Below, one piece after another: positions 49,089 to 56,516 of a DNA stretch of 64,000 nt. Within the stretch, counting starts at the first letter, position 1; every line of letters starts with the position of its first letter. The translations under genes and the position numbers were made by a program. The stretch spans positions 248,001 to 312,000 of the forward strand of contig CAVPRR010000004.1 of NCBI GenBank assembly GCA_963707965.1, given 5' to 3'. This stretch comes from VRUE01 sp963707965 (GTDB taxonomy: Bacteria > Actinomycetota > Thermoleophilia > Solirubrobacterales > 70-9). The notes under the pieces are model-generated. The model did not search any database and had not been told where the DNA came from. It worked only from the letters and a program-made list of their open reading frames with translations.

Positions 49089-49516
49089 TATCGCGTCCGA
49101 GTCAGGAGGTCAGCAATGGCGCGAATCTCGCGGAGGAGGCCGTCGAGCATGGTCTCGGTGCTGGTGTGGATGCGCCACTCGGCGTATTTGCGGTCCAGCT
49201 CGACCTGGTCGAGGCGGCGCTCCAACTCCCGGGTGCGGTCGTCCACCTTGCGGACCCTCTTCTCCAGCCGCTTCTCGCTCTTGCGGACACGTCGCTTGAC
49301 GTAGAGGCGGGTCTCCTCCCGCAGGGCGTCCAGCTCGCGCCGCAGGCCGGGATCCTCCTCGCCGTGCTGTTCGGCGAGCATCTCCTCCACCCCAACGCGC
49401 ACCCGCTCGATCTCTTCATGGAGCCGCTGGCGGGCGCGCTCCGCCGAACCGGAGATTGCCGGACCGGACAGATGGGGCGAATCGCCTGGATCGCGAGCAG
49501 GACTCACGCACCGCAT
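49088..49516 (-). CDS. Short coiled-coil protein
   Basis: 142 residues. About residues 25-125 form a highly charged helix (RARQRLHEEIERVRVGVEEM; ETRLYVKRRVRKSEKRLEKR). No membrane segment or known motif. ATG 49516 is the longest start; GTG 49507 is three residues in. It shares the gltB hairpin as terminator. Function unknown. Confidence 0.6.
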   Translation of the reverse strand: MRCVSPARDPGDSPHLSGPAISGSAERARQRLHEEIERVRVGVEEMLAEQHGEEDPGLRRELDALREETRLYVKRRVRKSEKRLEKRVRKVDDRTRELERRLDQVELDRKYAEWRIHTSTETMLDGLLREIRAIADLLTRTR

Positions 49517-49550
49517 CCTACGACCAGGACTGGCCGGAACCGCGGACCGT

Positions 49551-50156
49551 TCAGCTCTCGAGGACGAACAGGCGGTAACGGCCGATGGTCAGCTCGTCGC
49601 CGTCCTCGAGCTGCTCCCACTCGACGAGGTCTCCGTTGACGAAGACACCGTTGAGGCTGCGGTCATCGAGAACCCGCAACGACTCGTCAGGTTCGGAAAC
49701 CAGAAGCGCGTGGCGGCGCGAGACGCTGGGGTCGTCCAAGCGGATATCGGCGGCGACGCTGCGGCCGACACGCGTCCATCCGGGCTTGATCGGGAAGATG
49801 CGGATAGCGCCGCCGTCGTTTCGGCAGGTGAGGTAGCGCCCGCGCTGCGGGAGCTTCGCTCGCACGTCGACGAGCCAGCTCGGCGGCGTCAGGTCGGTGG
49901 AGACGTCGAACTCTGCCGTCGTACCGGCGTGCTCCTGCATGCCCTCGAAGATCGAGTCGCGGCGGAAGGCGAACGCCCCGCAGCGCGGGCAGGCGGGGAG
50001 GCGGTCGTTCTCGTTGAGCGACAGCTGAGAGCCGCATTCGAGGCAGAAGAACGTTCCTGACCCAGGTACCGACCCGGTCGCGTGGCTGTCAGAAGCTGAG
50101 CTGGGGCTGAGGCTGGTGGAGATGGTTTCTCCTTCCCGGCGCCACCGCCAAGGCAT
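49551..50156 (-). CDS. FHA-domain protein with zinc ribbon
   Basis: 201 residues. The zinc ribbon at ~30-55 has two CxxC pairs (FFCLECGSQL; PACPRCGAF). The FHA domain at ~110-200 has TRVGRSVAADIRLDDPSVSRRHALL (the GR, SRRH phosphothreonine-binding core) and RSLNGVFVNGDLVEW (the NGxxVN turn). It should bind phosphothreonine peptides made by Ser/Thr kinases. No kinase gene is near. The start at ATG 50156 is tentative, as no ribosome site is clear. Confidence 0.85.
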   Translation of the reverse strand: MPWRWRREGETISTSLSPSSASDSHATGSVPGSGTFFCLECGSQLSLNENDRLPACPRCGAFAFRRDSIFEGMQEHAGTTAEFDVSTDLTPPSWLVDVRAKLPQRGRYLTCRNDGGAIRIFPIKPGWTRVGRSVAADIRLDDPSVSRRHALLVSEPDESLRVLDDRSLNGVFVNGDLVEWEQLEDGDELTIGRYRLFVLES

Positions 50157-50287
50157 CGTAGCGCGCCACAGCTGTTGTCGCATCCGCGGTTTCCCGCAAA
50201 TCGGACCGCCGGACCGCGTCCGCGGACCGCGTCGCTTGGCTCCCCTGAGATTGGAGGCTCGATGTGGGTCGGCGCGCATCCAGGCTC

Positions 50288-50293
50288 TAGAAT
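50288..50293 (+). promoter_or_regulatory. -10 box of the SRPBCC gene
   Basis: TAGAAT, ten bases before ATG 50304; clear member of the short-leader set. Confidence 0.45.
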
Positions 50294-50303
50294 CGCGCTG
50301 CCC

Positions 50304-50825
50304 ATGGGCCCGGTCAGCGCCGAAGTCGAGATCGATGTTCCGCGCGGGCGCGCTTTCGAGCTGATCGGCGATCTCTCTCGCCGGCCATCCTTCACCGATC
50401 ACTTCGTCTCGGATTTCCACCTCACGCGGCTCGCGTCATCGGGCCCCGGCGCCGGAGCGCGATTCCGCCTCAGCCTGCCCCCGCGCGCGCTCTGGATGGA
50501 CACCGTGGTCTCCGTGTTCGAAGAGCCTCAAAGGATCGTCGAGCACGGCTGGGGCGGGCACGGCAACAGGACCCCGTCGACCACCGTGTGGGAGCTGTTG
50601 GAGGGCCCCGGTTCCCTGACCCGGGTCAGGGTCTCCTACCGAACCGAGCCCTCGCACCGGCTGGACAGGGCGGTTGATGGGCTTGGTGGCGCCTCGGTCT
50701 GGTATGGACGCGCCTGGCGCAAGGCGCTCCGGAGGATGCGAGATCTGCTCGAGTCCACCGGAGCTCCGCCCGCGAGTACCGCGGCGGTCGCCGGCGGTAA
50801 CCCCCAGGCGACCGGCATTCCCTGA
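50304..50825 (+). CDS. SRPBCC / polyketide-cyclase-like protein
   Basis: 173 residues. It begins GPVSAEVEIDVPRGRAFELIGDL, the first strand and helices of the START-like fold. FLVSDF-type middle strands follow, then a long C-terminal helix (VWYGRAWRKALRRMRDLLE). This fold binds lipids or small hydrophobic ligands. No catalytic residues are evident. ATG 50304 directly precedes the fold. It lies divergent from the FHA gene and convergent with the penicillin-binding-protein gene. Confidence 0.78.
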   Translation: MGPVSAEVEIDVPRGRAFELIGDLSRRPSFTDHFVSDFHLTRLASSGPGAGARFRLSLPPRALWMDTVVSVFEEPQRIVEHGWGGHGNRTPSTTVWELLEGPGSLTRVRVSYRTEPSHRLDRAVDGLGGASVWYGRAWRKALRRMRDLLESTGAPPASTAAVAGGNPQATGIP

Positions 50826-50894
50826 CCCCGCCTCGGCGCCTGACCCCCGCTCGGCGTGCGTGGGCGCCATGAGGCAGGTTCTTTGGGTCCGGGC

Positions 50895-52661
50895 TCAGAG
50901 CCCGGCTGAGAGGATCTGCCCTGCCGCTGGCGCGGCGACTTCGCCGCCGGCCGCTTCAGCTTCGATCAGCAGGACGCCGACCGCCAGCCGCGGCCTGTCC
51001 GCCGGGGCGAAGGCGAGGAACCAGGCGTCCTTGATCTGCTCCGGTTCTTCTTCGCCTTCCTGGTCCGGGCGCGGTCCCAGCTCCGCGGTGCCGGTCTTTC
51101 CCGCCACCTGGGCCTCGGGGATCGCGGCTGCGAACCCCGTGCCGCTGGTGACCACGCCAACCATCAGTTCAGCCAGCTCGGCTGCGATCTTCCTCGAGGT
51201 CACCCGCACCGGCTTCATCTCGGGCCGCAGCTTGCGGTTCGCCACGATCGAGGTCGGCATGCGGACGCCGCCCTTGGAGATCGTCTGCGCAACGCTCGCC
51301 ATCTGCAGGGGGGTCGCCAGAACTTCCCCCTGGCCGATTGCGCTCACGCCGAGGTCGAGGTCGTCGCCGATCTCGGTGGGGATCGTCGATTCGGGCGGCT
51401 CCACCTCTTCGACGATGCGCTGCGCGTAGAGGGTCGGGGGAGAGTTGAAGCCAAACCGCTCCGTCGTGGCCACGAGTGCCCTGTTTCCGATCTGCGGCCC
51501 CAGCGGGGCGAAGTCGGCGTTGCACGACTCGGCGAATGCTTCGCGGAAGGTCCCACCGCAGTACTCGCCGTTGGCATTGCTGATGAAGCGGCCGCCGACG
51601 TTGACCCCATTGAGGATTGGAAATTCATCGTCGAGAGAGACGACGCCCTCCTGCAGCGCGGCAGTGGTGGTGACGGTCTTGAACGTCGATCCAGGAGGCT
51701 GGGGCGCGGAGAACGCCTGCCCGGCGAGGGCGCGGACATCGCCACTGCGCGCGTCGAGGACCGCTATGCCGCCGGCCCGCCCCGCCAGGGCGGAAACCGT
51801 GGACAGCTGGAGATCGGGGTCGATGGTCGTCTTCACGGGGGCGCCGGGGCGGGGATCGTCCTTGCCGAGGACCCTGGCTGAGCTGCCGGAGTCGGCAACG
51901 GCAAGCAGCAGCCCACCAGGCGTGCCGGCAAGCCTCGCGTTGAAGGCGCGCTCGAGACCGCTGAGGCCGACCGGTGTGTTGGGTGCAAATCCACGCCGGG
52001 CCAGCACCGGAAGTTCTTCCTCCGGGGCAAGGCCCACTTCGCCGGTTACGTCGATGGCTGCACCGCCGAGTGGGTGTTCGCGCCCGTCGGCTGGGCCGCT
52101 GGCCAGTGGCGATCCGTCGGCCGCGAGGATTGGCGCTCGCGGCGCCAGCTCGACCCGGTTCTCCAGGTGCTCGCCGGGGTGCAGGCCGGGGAACACGAGG
52201 CTCGAGGTCCAGGCGATTCCGCCTTCGGCAAAGGGGAGCTCGAGGCCGGCCGCCACCGTGCCGAAGGCGGCGGTGGTGGCCTCGATGCTCACCGGAACAA
52301 CCGCCACGCCGTTCACTTCGGTGGTGTCCTGCGGTGAGTCAGGTTCGAGATGGCGCAGCGTCGCCACCTCGGCGGCTTTCCGGTATGCCTTCGCAAATTC
52401 GTCTTCGCGGATGGAGCGTCGCGAGGACGTGTTCAGCTCTCGATACATCGCGGCGAAGTCCTTGTGCGCCCAGGCCACCGTGAAGCGGCCGGCAGCGTCC
52501 TTCTCGGGCGATCCGGGCATGCCGGCCCGTGCGCCCAGCGCGAATGCGATGACAGCCACGACCGCCATGGGAAGCATGCGGGTGAGAAGGCGGCGGCGCC
52601 GCTCCACCTCAGGCGGAAGGTTTTTCACTGTTGGAAGGGGGTGGTGGAGCGGGTTCGGCAC
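50895..52661 (-). CDS. Class B penicillin-binding protein with MecA_N/NTF2-like domain
   Basis: 588 residues. Membrane anchor at ~25-45 (LLTRMLPMAVVAVIAFALGAR). An NTF2-like MecA_N domain is at ~50-160 (RFTVAWAHKDFAAMYRELN), then a PBP dimerisation domain, then the transpeptidase: catalytic Ser325 in PPGSTFK, SCN near 375 and KTGTAE near 520. It cross-links peptidoglycan at the outer face of the membrane. A MecA_N domain is typical of low-affinity PBPs and of actinobacterial PbpA relatives. GTG 52661 begins just before the anchor; a longer form is possible but poorly supported. The marP-like gene lies upstream on the same strand, 138 bases away. Confidence 0.9.
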   Translation of the reverse strand: MPNPLHHPLPTVKNLPPEVERRRRLLTRMLPMAVVAVIAFALGARAGMPGSPEKDAAGRFTVAWAHKDFAAMYRELNTSSRRSIREDEFAKAYRKAAEVATLRHLEPDSPQDTTEVNGVAVVPVSIEATTAAFGTVAAGLELPFAEGGIAWTSSLVFPGLHPGEHLENRVELAPRAPILAADGSPLASGPADGREHPLGGAAIDVTGEVGLAPEEELPVLARRGFAPNTPVGLSGLERAFNARLAGTPGGLLLAVADSGSSARVLGKDDPRPGAPVKTTIDPDLQLSTVSALAGRAGGIAVLDARSGDVRALAGQAFSAPQPPGSTFKTVTTTAALQEGVVSLDDEFPILNGVNVGGRFISNANGEYCGGTFREAFAESCNADFAPLGPQIGNRALVATTERFGFNSPPTLYAQRIVEEVEPPESTIPTEIGDDLDLGVSAIGQGEVLATPLQMASVAQTISKGGVRMPTSIVANRKLRPEMKPVRVTSRKIAAELAELMVGVVTSGTGFAAAIPEAQVAGKTGTAELGPRPDQEGEEEPEQIKDAWFLAFAPADRPRLAVGVLLIEAEAAGGEVAAPAAGQILSAGL

Positions 52662-52799
52662 TACCCTGCGCTCAACTTTTTCGGTGTTGCGTGCTGGTTG
52701 ACCTGCTGACGGACTCTCGAAAAAGTACAAGCCGCGCAGGGCGGTGCCTAACTTGCCACCTGTGCAGTTGCGCGGCAATTGGCAAAGCAGCCGTTCCGG

Positions 52800-53942
52800 C
52801 TAGCCGGTGCAGGGGCCGGTATCGACCGGCGACAGCGCCTCCTCGAGGGCTGGGATGACGATGGAGCTCGGGATGGCGAAGCCGCCCGGCGGCCCGGAGG
52901 TGGTGGCGGCAAAGACGGTGCCCAGGACGCGGCCGTGGGAGTCGACGAGGGGACCACCCGAGTTTCCGCTCCGCACATTGCCGCGCAGAAAGGCAATCCT
53001 GCGCCGGATCGGACCGCGGCCGTACGAGTCCTCGCTGAGCACCGTGCGGGTGTCGCCGAACCGGGCTGGGGTGAGCGCGAACGGACCGTTTTCCGGATAG
53101 CCGAGGACTGCTCCACCTTCACCCCGCTGCGGATCGAGGTCGACCGGCAGAGCTGGGAGATCGGCGTCGATGTGCAGGAGGGCGAGATCGTTACCGGGTT
53201 CGTAGCGAACCGGGACAGCGTCGAGCGAGGCGCCATCCTGCGTGGTGACGGTTGTGTCCTCCTCGCCGGCGACGACGTGGGCGTTGGTGACGACCAGGCC
53301 AGGCCCGGCGACCCAACCCGAGCCCTCCACGCCGAGGCCGCAGGCGGTACCGAGCACACGGACCACCGAACGACCCGCGCGCAACACATCCGGGTCCGAG
53401 CCGATTGCTGCGTCGGGAGGCGCCACCGGCGTGGTGGGCCCGGCTATCGAGGGTGCCGGATCGACTCGGCTGAGGGCATTCAGCACCGGTCCCGACGGCG
53501 GCAGCAGGTCGTTGAGGTTGCGCAGGATCAGTGAGCGCTGGACGAGCGCCCGCAGCTGCACCGTTCCCGGCGCGTGTAGGGCCGCCGCGCCGAACACCCA
53601 GGCAAGTCCCAGCGCGACCGCTGCGACGAGCGCAGCGCCCGCCGCTCCGTCCGCCAGGTGCAGCCTTCTGCCGCGAACCACCCGAGCCCGCAGGGCCAGC
53701 GCAAAGCTCTCCATGGTCACCGCGGCCAGCGCCCCCGCCAGCAGCGCGCCAAGCGCCCCAAACAACGGCGCGTAGGGGGACTTCGAGCCCTGCGAGAGCA
53801 GCAGCGGGCCGATCCGACTGCCCGCGAAGGCTCCGGCTCCAAACCCCACCAGGGTCATGGCGCCGACGATCAGTCCCTGCCGGTACCCCCAGATGGCCAG
53901 TGCCAGCGTGAGGGCGACGATTCCCCAGTCGAGAGCGGTCAC
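52800..53942 (-). CDS. MarP-like membrane serine protease (CvpA plus trypsin domain)
   Basis: 380 residues from GTG 53942; TTG 53954 would add four. Residues ~1-135 are a CvpA/colicin-V-type module with four membrane helices (LDWGIVALTLALAIWGYRQG first). The extracytoplasmic trypsin-like domain has the catalytic triad His in VVTNAHVVAG, Asp in GNDLALLHI and Ser in VRSGNSGGPLVD. Two Cys (TACGLG and the C-terminal GPCTG) could form the disulfide known to regulate Mycobacterium MarP, which protects cells from acid. Its neighbours are a penicillin-binding-protein gene and a divergent HxlR regulator gene. Confidence 0.9.
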   Translation of the reverse strand: MTALDWGIVALTLALAIWGYRQGLIVGAMTLVGFGAGAFAGSRIGPLLLSQGSKSPYAPLFGALGALLAGALAAVTMESFALALRARVVRGRRLHLADGAAGAALVAAVALGLAWVFGAAALHAPGTVQLRALVQRSLILRNLNDLLPPSGPVLNALSRVDPAPSIAGPTTPVAPPDAAIGSDPDVLRAGRSVVRVLGTACGLGVEGSGWVAGPGLVVTNAHVVAGEEDTTVTTQDGASLDAVPVRYEPGNDLALLHIDADLPALPVDLDPQRGEGGAVLGYPENGPFALTPARFGDTRTVLSEDSYGRGPIRRRIAFLRGNVRSGNSGGPLVDSHGRVLGTVFAATTSGPPGGFAIPSSIVIPALEEALSPVDTGPCTG

Positions 53943-53972
53943 GGGCGAATACAAGCAGGCTCAGAGCGCTGG

Positions 53973-54002
53973 CCGGTCACTTACGTTCAGTAAGGTGACC
54001 GG
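53973..54002. promoter_or_regulatory. HxlR-type operator between marP-like and hxlR-like genes
   Basis: CCGGTCAC-TTAC and GTAAGGTGACCGG form an inverted repeat (one-base asymmetry) centred on CTTACGTTCAGTAAG (53980-53994). TAC-N-GTA dyads are the usual target of HxlR/YodB regulators, so the site probably mediates autoregulation and may also control marP. Confidence 0.55.
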
Positions 54003-54004
54003 AG

Positions 54005-54343
54005 GTGGACGCCACCGCAACGACAGAAGCGATTCCAGGAGTCTGTCCTCACTTCCACGCCGCGATCGAGCTGATCGGCAAGCGATGGAGCGGAGCGATC
54101 GTGTGCGCGCTCACGGAGCGGCCGCTGCGATTCGGGGAGCTCACGAAGGCCGTCCCCGGACTTTCGGACCGGCTGCTGTCGCAGCGGTTGCGGGAGCTGG
54201 AGGACGAGGGACTCGTCGAGAGGGAGGTCGAACCGGGCTCTCCGGTGCACGTGACCTACTCGCTCACCGAAGCCGGAGCCGAGTTGCGACCGGCGATCGC
54301 GGAGCTGGGAGCCTGGGCGCTTCGCTGGAAGCGCGCAGAGTAG
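54005..54343 (+). CDS. HxlR-family winged-helix transcription regulator
   Basis: 112 residues. The HxlR signature CPHFHAAIELIGKRWSG has a Cys near residue 14 that in relatives senses electrophiles or oxidants. GELTKAVPGLSDRLLSQRLRE is the recognition helix, and LEDEGLVEREVEPG plus VTYSLTEAGAEL form the wing. Start GTG 54005 is immediately preceded by GGAG, too close for normal spacing, so it may be leaderless. A dyad operator lies upstream. Confidence 0.88.
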   Translation: MDATATTEAIPGVCPHFHAAIELIGKRWSGAIVCALTERPLRFGELTKAVPGLSDRLLSQRLRELEDEGLVEREVEPGSPVHVTYSLTEAGAELRPAIAELGAWALRWKRAE

Positions 54344-54416
54344 CCGCGCGGGCGCGCTCCTCGCAATCGGGTTTCGGGATCGAGCGGGCGGGCGCGGGAT
54401 CGAAGCCGACCATCGC

Positions 54417-54713
54417 TCAGAGCGAGAGGTCGTCTTCTTTCCCGCTCTCGTTTCCGTTGGCGCTTGCGGTGGCGATGCGGAAGGTCTGGACTTCCTCCCC
54501 GCGCTCGATCTGCTCGATCCTCGCTTTCTGTGCAGCGAGGTGATCCGTCAACGCCTTCTCGAGTCCCTTCCCCTCGGCGAACAGGTCACCCATGCGGTCG
54601 ACCGGGATCTCGGCCCGGTTCACTTCGTCCGCAATCTCCTGCAGGCGGCGATAGCCGTTCTCGAAGGTGATGGTTTTTGTTTTTGTCTTAGTCATGCCTC
54701 TTCCCTCGGTCAT
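54417..54713 (-). CDS. xseB: Exodeoxyribonuclease VII small subunit
   Basis: 98 residues. The core ITFENGYRRLQEIADEVNRAEIPVDRMGDL and EKALTDHLAAQKARIEQIE are typical of XseB. It binds XseA to form exonuclease VII, which degrades single-stranded DNA. ATG 54713 overlaps the xseA stop by 4 bases and has AAGGAGG at 7 bases; ATG 54695 is a second choice. The 18 bases around both ATGs are a tandem duplication (AAGAGGCATGAC repeated). Confidence 0.88.
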   Translation of the reverse strand: MTEGRGMTKTKTKTITFENGYRRLQEIADEVNRAEIPVDRMGDLFAEGKGLEKALTDHLAAQKARIEQIERGEEVQTFRIATASANGNESGKEDDLSL

Positions 54714-56461
54714 GCCTCTTCCTCCTTGGTTTCCCTGACTGCCACCCGGGCCCGTCCATCGCGGAACTTCAGGTCCAGGTGCGCTCCGACGCGGACGCCG
54801 GAGATCGACGGCAGCGGCTTGCCGGTTTCGTCTGTTGCAAGCACAAAGCCGTGCCGCCTGAAATCGCGAGCCTCGATCACGGATGTGACGTGCCTGAGGT
54901 CTCGCTTCGCACCGCTGAATCGGTGTCCGATGCGCTCGCGGGTGAGCTCGCGGGCCTGCGTGAGGCGCGTCCGCTCGTCCTCGAATCTGCGCAATGCGGT
55001 CCTGTTGAAGTCGGTGATGAGCCGGTCGATTGCCCGGCCGTAGTCGCGCTGGTGGTCGGCGAGTTGCCGGGCGATGCCATCGTCGAGCACTCGGGCCTGA
55101 TCGGCGATCCCCGCAATCGCCTCCTCGGTGCGCTTCGGTGCCCTGCCGAGATGAAGGCGCCGCTCTCCGATCCCCTGTTCCCACCCCGAGAGCGCCACGC
55201 GGCAGCGGTGGGGAAAGTCGGTGATGAGCCGGTCGATTGCCCGGCCGTAGTCGCGCTGGTGGTCGGCGAGTTGCCGGGCGATGCCATCGTCGAGCACTCG
55301 GGCCTGATCGGCGATCCCCGTAATGGTCTCCTCGGTGCGCTTCGGTGCCCTGCCGAGATGAAGGCGCTGCTCTCCGATCCCCTGTTCCCACCCCGAGAGC
55401 GCCACGCGGCAGCGGTGGGGGATCGTCTCGAGCGTTGCGCGGGCCTGCGCCAGCTCCTTCTCGCGCGTCCCGAAGAAGGAGGTCTCCATGCGGGCGATCC
55501 TCTGGCTGAGCTCGCCGATGCTGGCGCCCCGGGACTCGAGCAGGTCCGAGCGTCGCAGGCGATCGCCGAGCGTCTGCACCCGCTCGAGGTTCTGATCGAC
55601 CTGCACCGGCACCTGGCTGAGCGCCTGCTGGGCGGATTGCAGGTCCTTGCGCATCTCGATCAGCGACGGGAGCACCATTTCGGCCGAGCGTGACGGTGTG
55701 GAGGCGGCGTGTGTGACGTGGTTGCAGACCGGGACGTTGTTCGTGTGCCCGATTGCGGCGACGACGGGCTTGGCGCAGGCGAAGACGGCCCGGCAGAGGC
55801 GCTCGTCGTCGAAGGCGATCAGGTCGCGGACCTGCCCGCCCCCGCGGGCGATGATGATCACGTCGACCTGCGGGTGCTGCTGCAGGGTCGCCAGCGCGTC
55901 GATGATGTCCCGCGGCGCCGACTTGCCCTGGACCAGCGCCGGGCACGTCACGACGTGCGCGTGGGGCAGACGATCGGTCAGCGCGCGGATCACGTCGCCC
56001 ATCCCTTCCGAGTCCTTCCCCGCGATGACCCCGACCGCACGCGGGAAGGCGGGCAGCGGCTTCCAGCGGTCGGGATCGCAGAGGCCCTCGGCCTTCAGCA
56101 TCTTCAGCAACTGGGCCCTGCGCCGGAGCAGCTCGCCCACTCCGGCGAGCTTCACGTCGCTGACGATCAGGCTGAGCTTCCCCGCGGTCGACCAGAAGTC
56201 GGGCCGCTCGATCTTGATTTGGACGAGGTCGCCGTCTTTGGGCTCGTGCTGCAGGCGCTTGATCTGCCTGCCAAAGACCTTGCAGGAGAGCGTCGCGTCG
56301 CCGTCGGTGATGTCGAAGTAGAGCAATCCCCCCCGGGAGCGTTGCGGCTTCTGCACCTCTCCCTCGACCAGCGCCCCGCCGACGTTCTTGACAGCACGCT
56401 CGATGCGGGTCGAGTACGCGCTGACCGTTACAGCAGGAGTCTCCAGTGTCAGTTGTTTCAT
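54710..56461 (-). CDS. xseA: Exodeoxyribonuclease VII large subunit with internal duplication
   Basis: 583 residues, against about 400-450 for most XseA. OB fold at ~1-100 (AYSTRIERAVKNVGGALVEGE), catalytic domain at ~100-320 (GKDSEGMGDVIRALTDRLP, IIARGGGQVRDLIAFDDE, VVAAIGHTNNVPVCNHV) and a long C-terminal helical region. That region contains two nearly identical 69-residue copies (HRCRVALSGWEQGIGE...RLITDF). The C-terminal end HLDLKFRDGRARVAV is normal. The duplication lengthens the coiled arm that binds XseB and should not affect the catalytic site. The gene starts at ATG 56461. Confidence 0.93.
   Translation of the reverse strand: MKQLTLETPAVTVSAYSTRIERAVKNVGGALVEGEVQKPQRSRGGLLYFDITDGDATLSCKVFGRQIKRLQHEPKDGDLVQIKIERPDFWSTAGKLSLIVSDVKLAGVGELLRRRAQLLKMLKAEGLCDPDRWKPLPAFPRAVGVIAGKDSEGMGDVIRALTDRLPHAHVVTCPALVQGKSAPRDIIDALATLQQHPQVDVIIIARGGGQVRDLIAFDDERLCRAVFACAKPVVAAIGHTNNVPVCNHVTHAASTPSRSAEMVLPSLIEMRKDLQSAQQALSQVPVQVDQNLERVQTLGDRLRRSDLLESRGASIGELSQRIARMETSFFGTREKELAQARATLETIPHRCRVALSGWEQGIGEQRLHLGRAPKRTEETITGIADQARVLDDGIARQLADHQRDYGRAIDRLITDFPHRCRVALSGWEQGIGERRLHLGRAPKRTEEAIAGIADQARVLDDGIARQLADHQRDYGRAIDRLITDFNRTALRRFEDERTRLTQARELTRERIGHRFSGAKRDLRHVTSVIEARDFRRHGFVLATDETGKPLPSISGVRVGAHLDLKFRDGRARVAVRETKEEEA
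55008..55421 (-). repeat. 207-bp tandem duplication inside xseA
   Basis: Two copies (55008-55214 and 55215-55421) with only a handful of differences, in frame, each coding 69 residues of the coiled arm. The near identity implies recent origin. Confidence 0.92.
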
Positions 56462-56516
56462 ATGGAACCAACTAACTTATGAGCTGCGTCGGACGGCTCC
56501 CGTTTGTGACGGTCGC

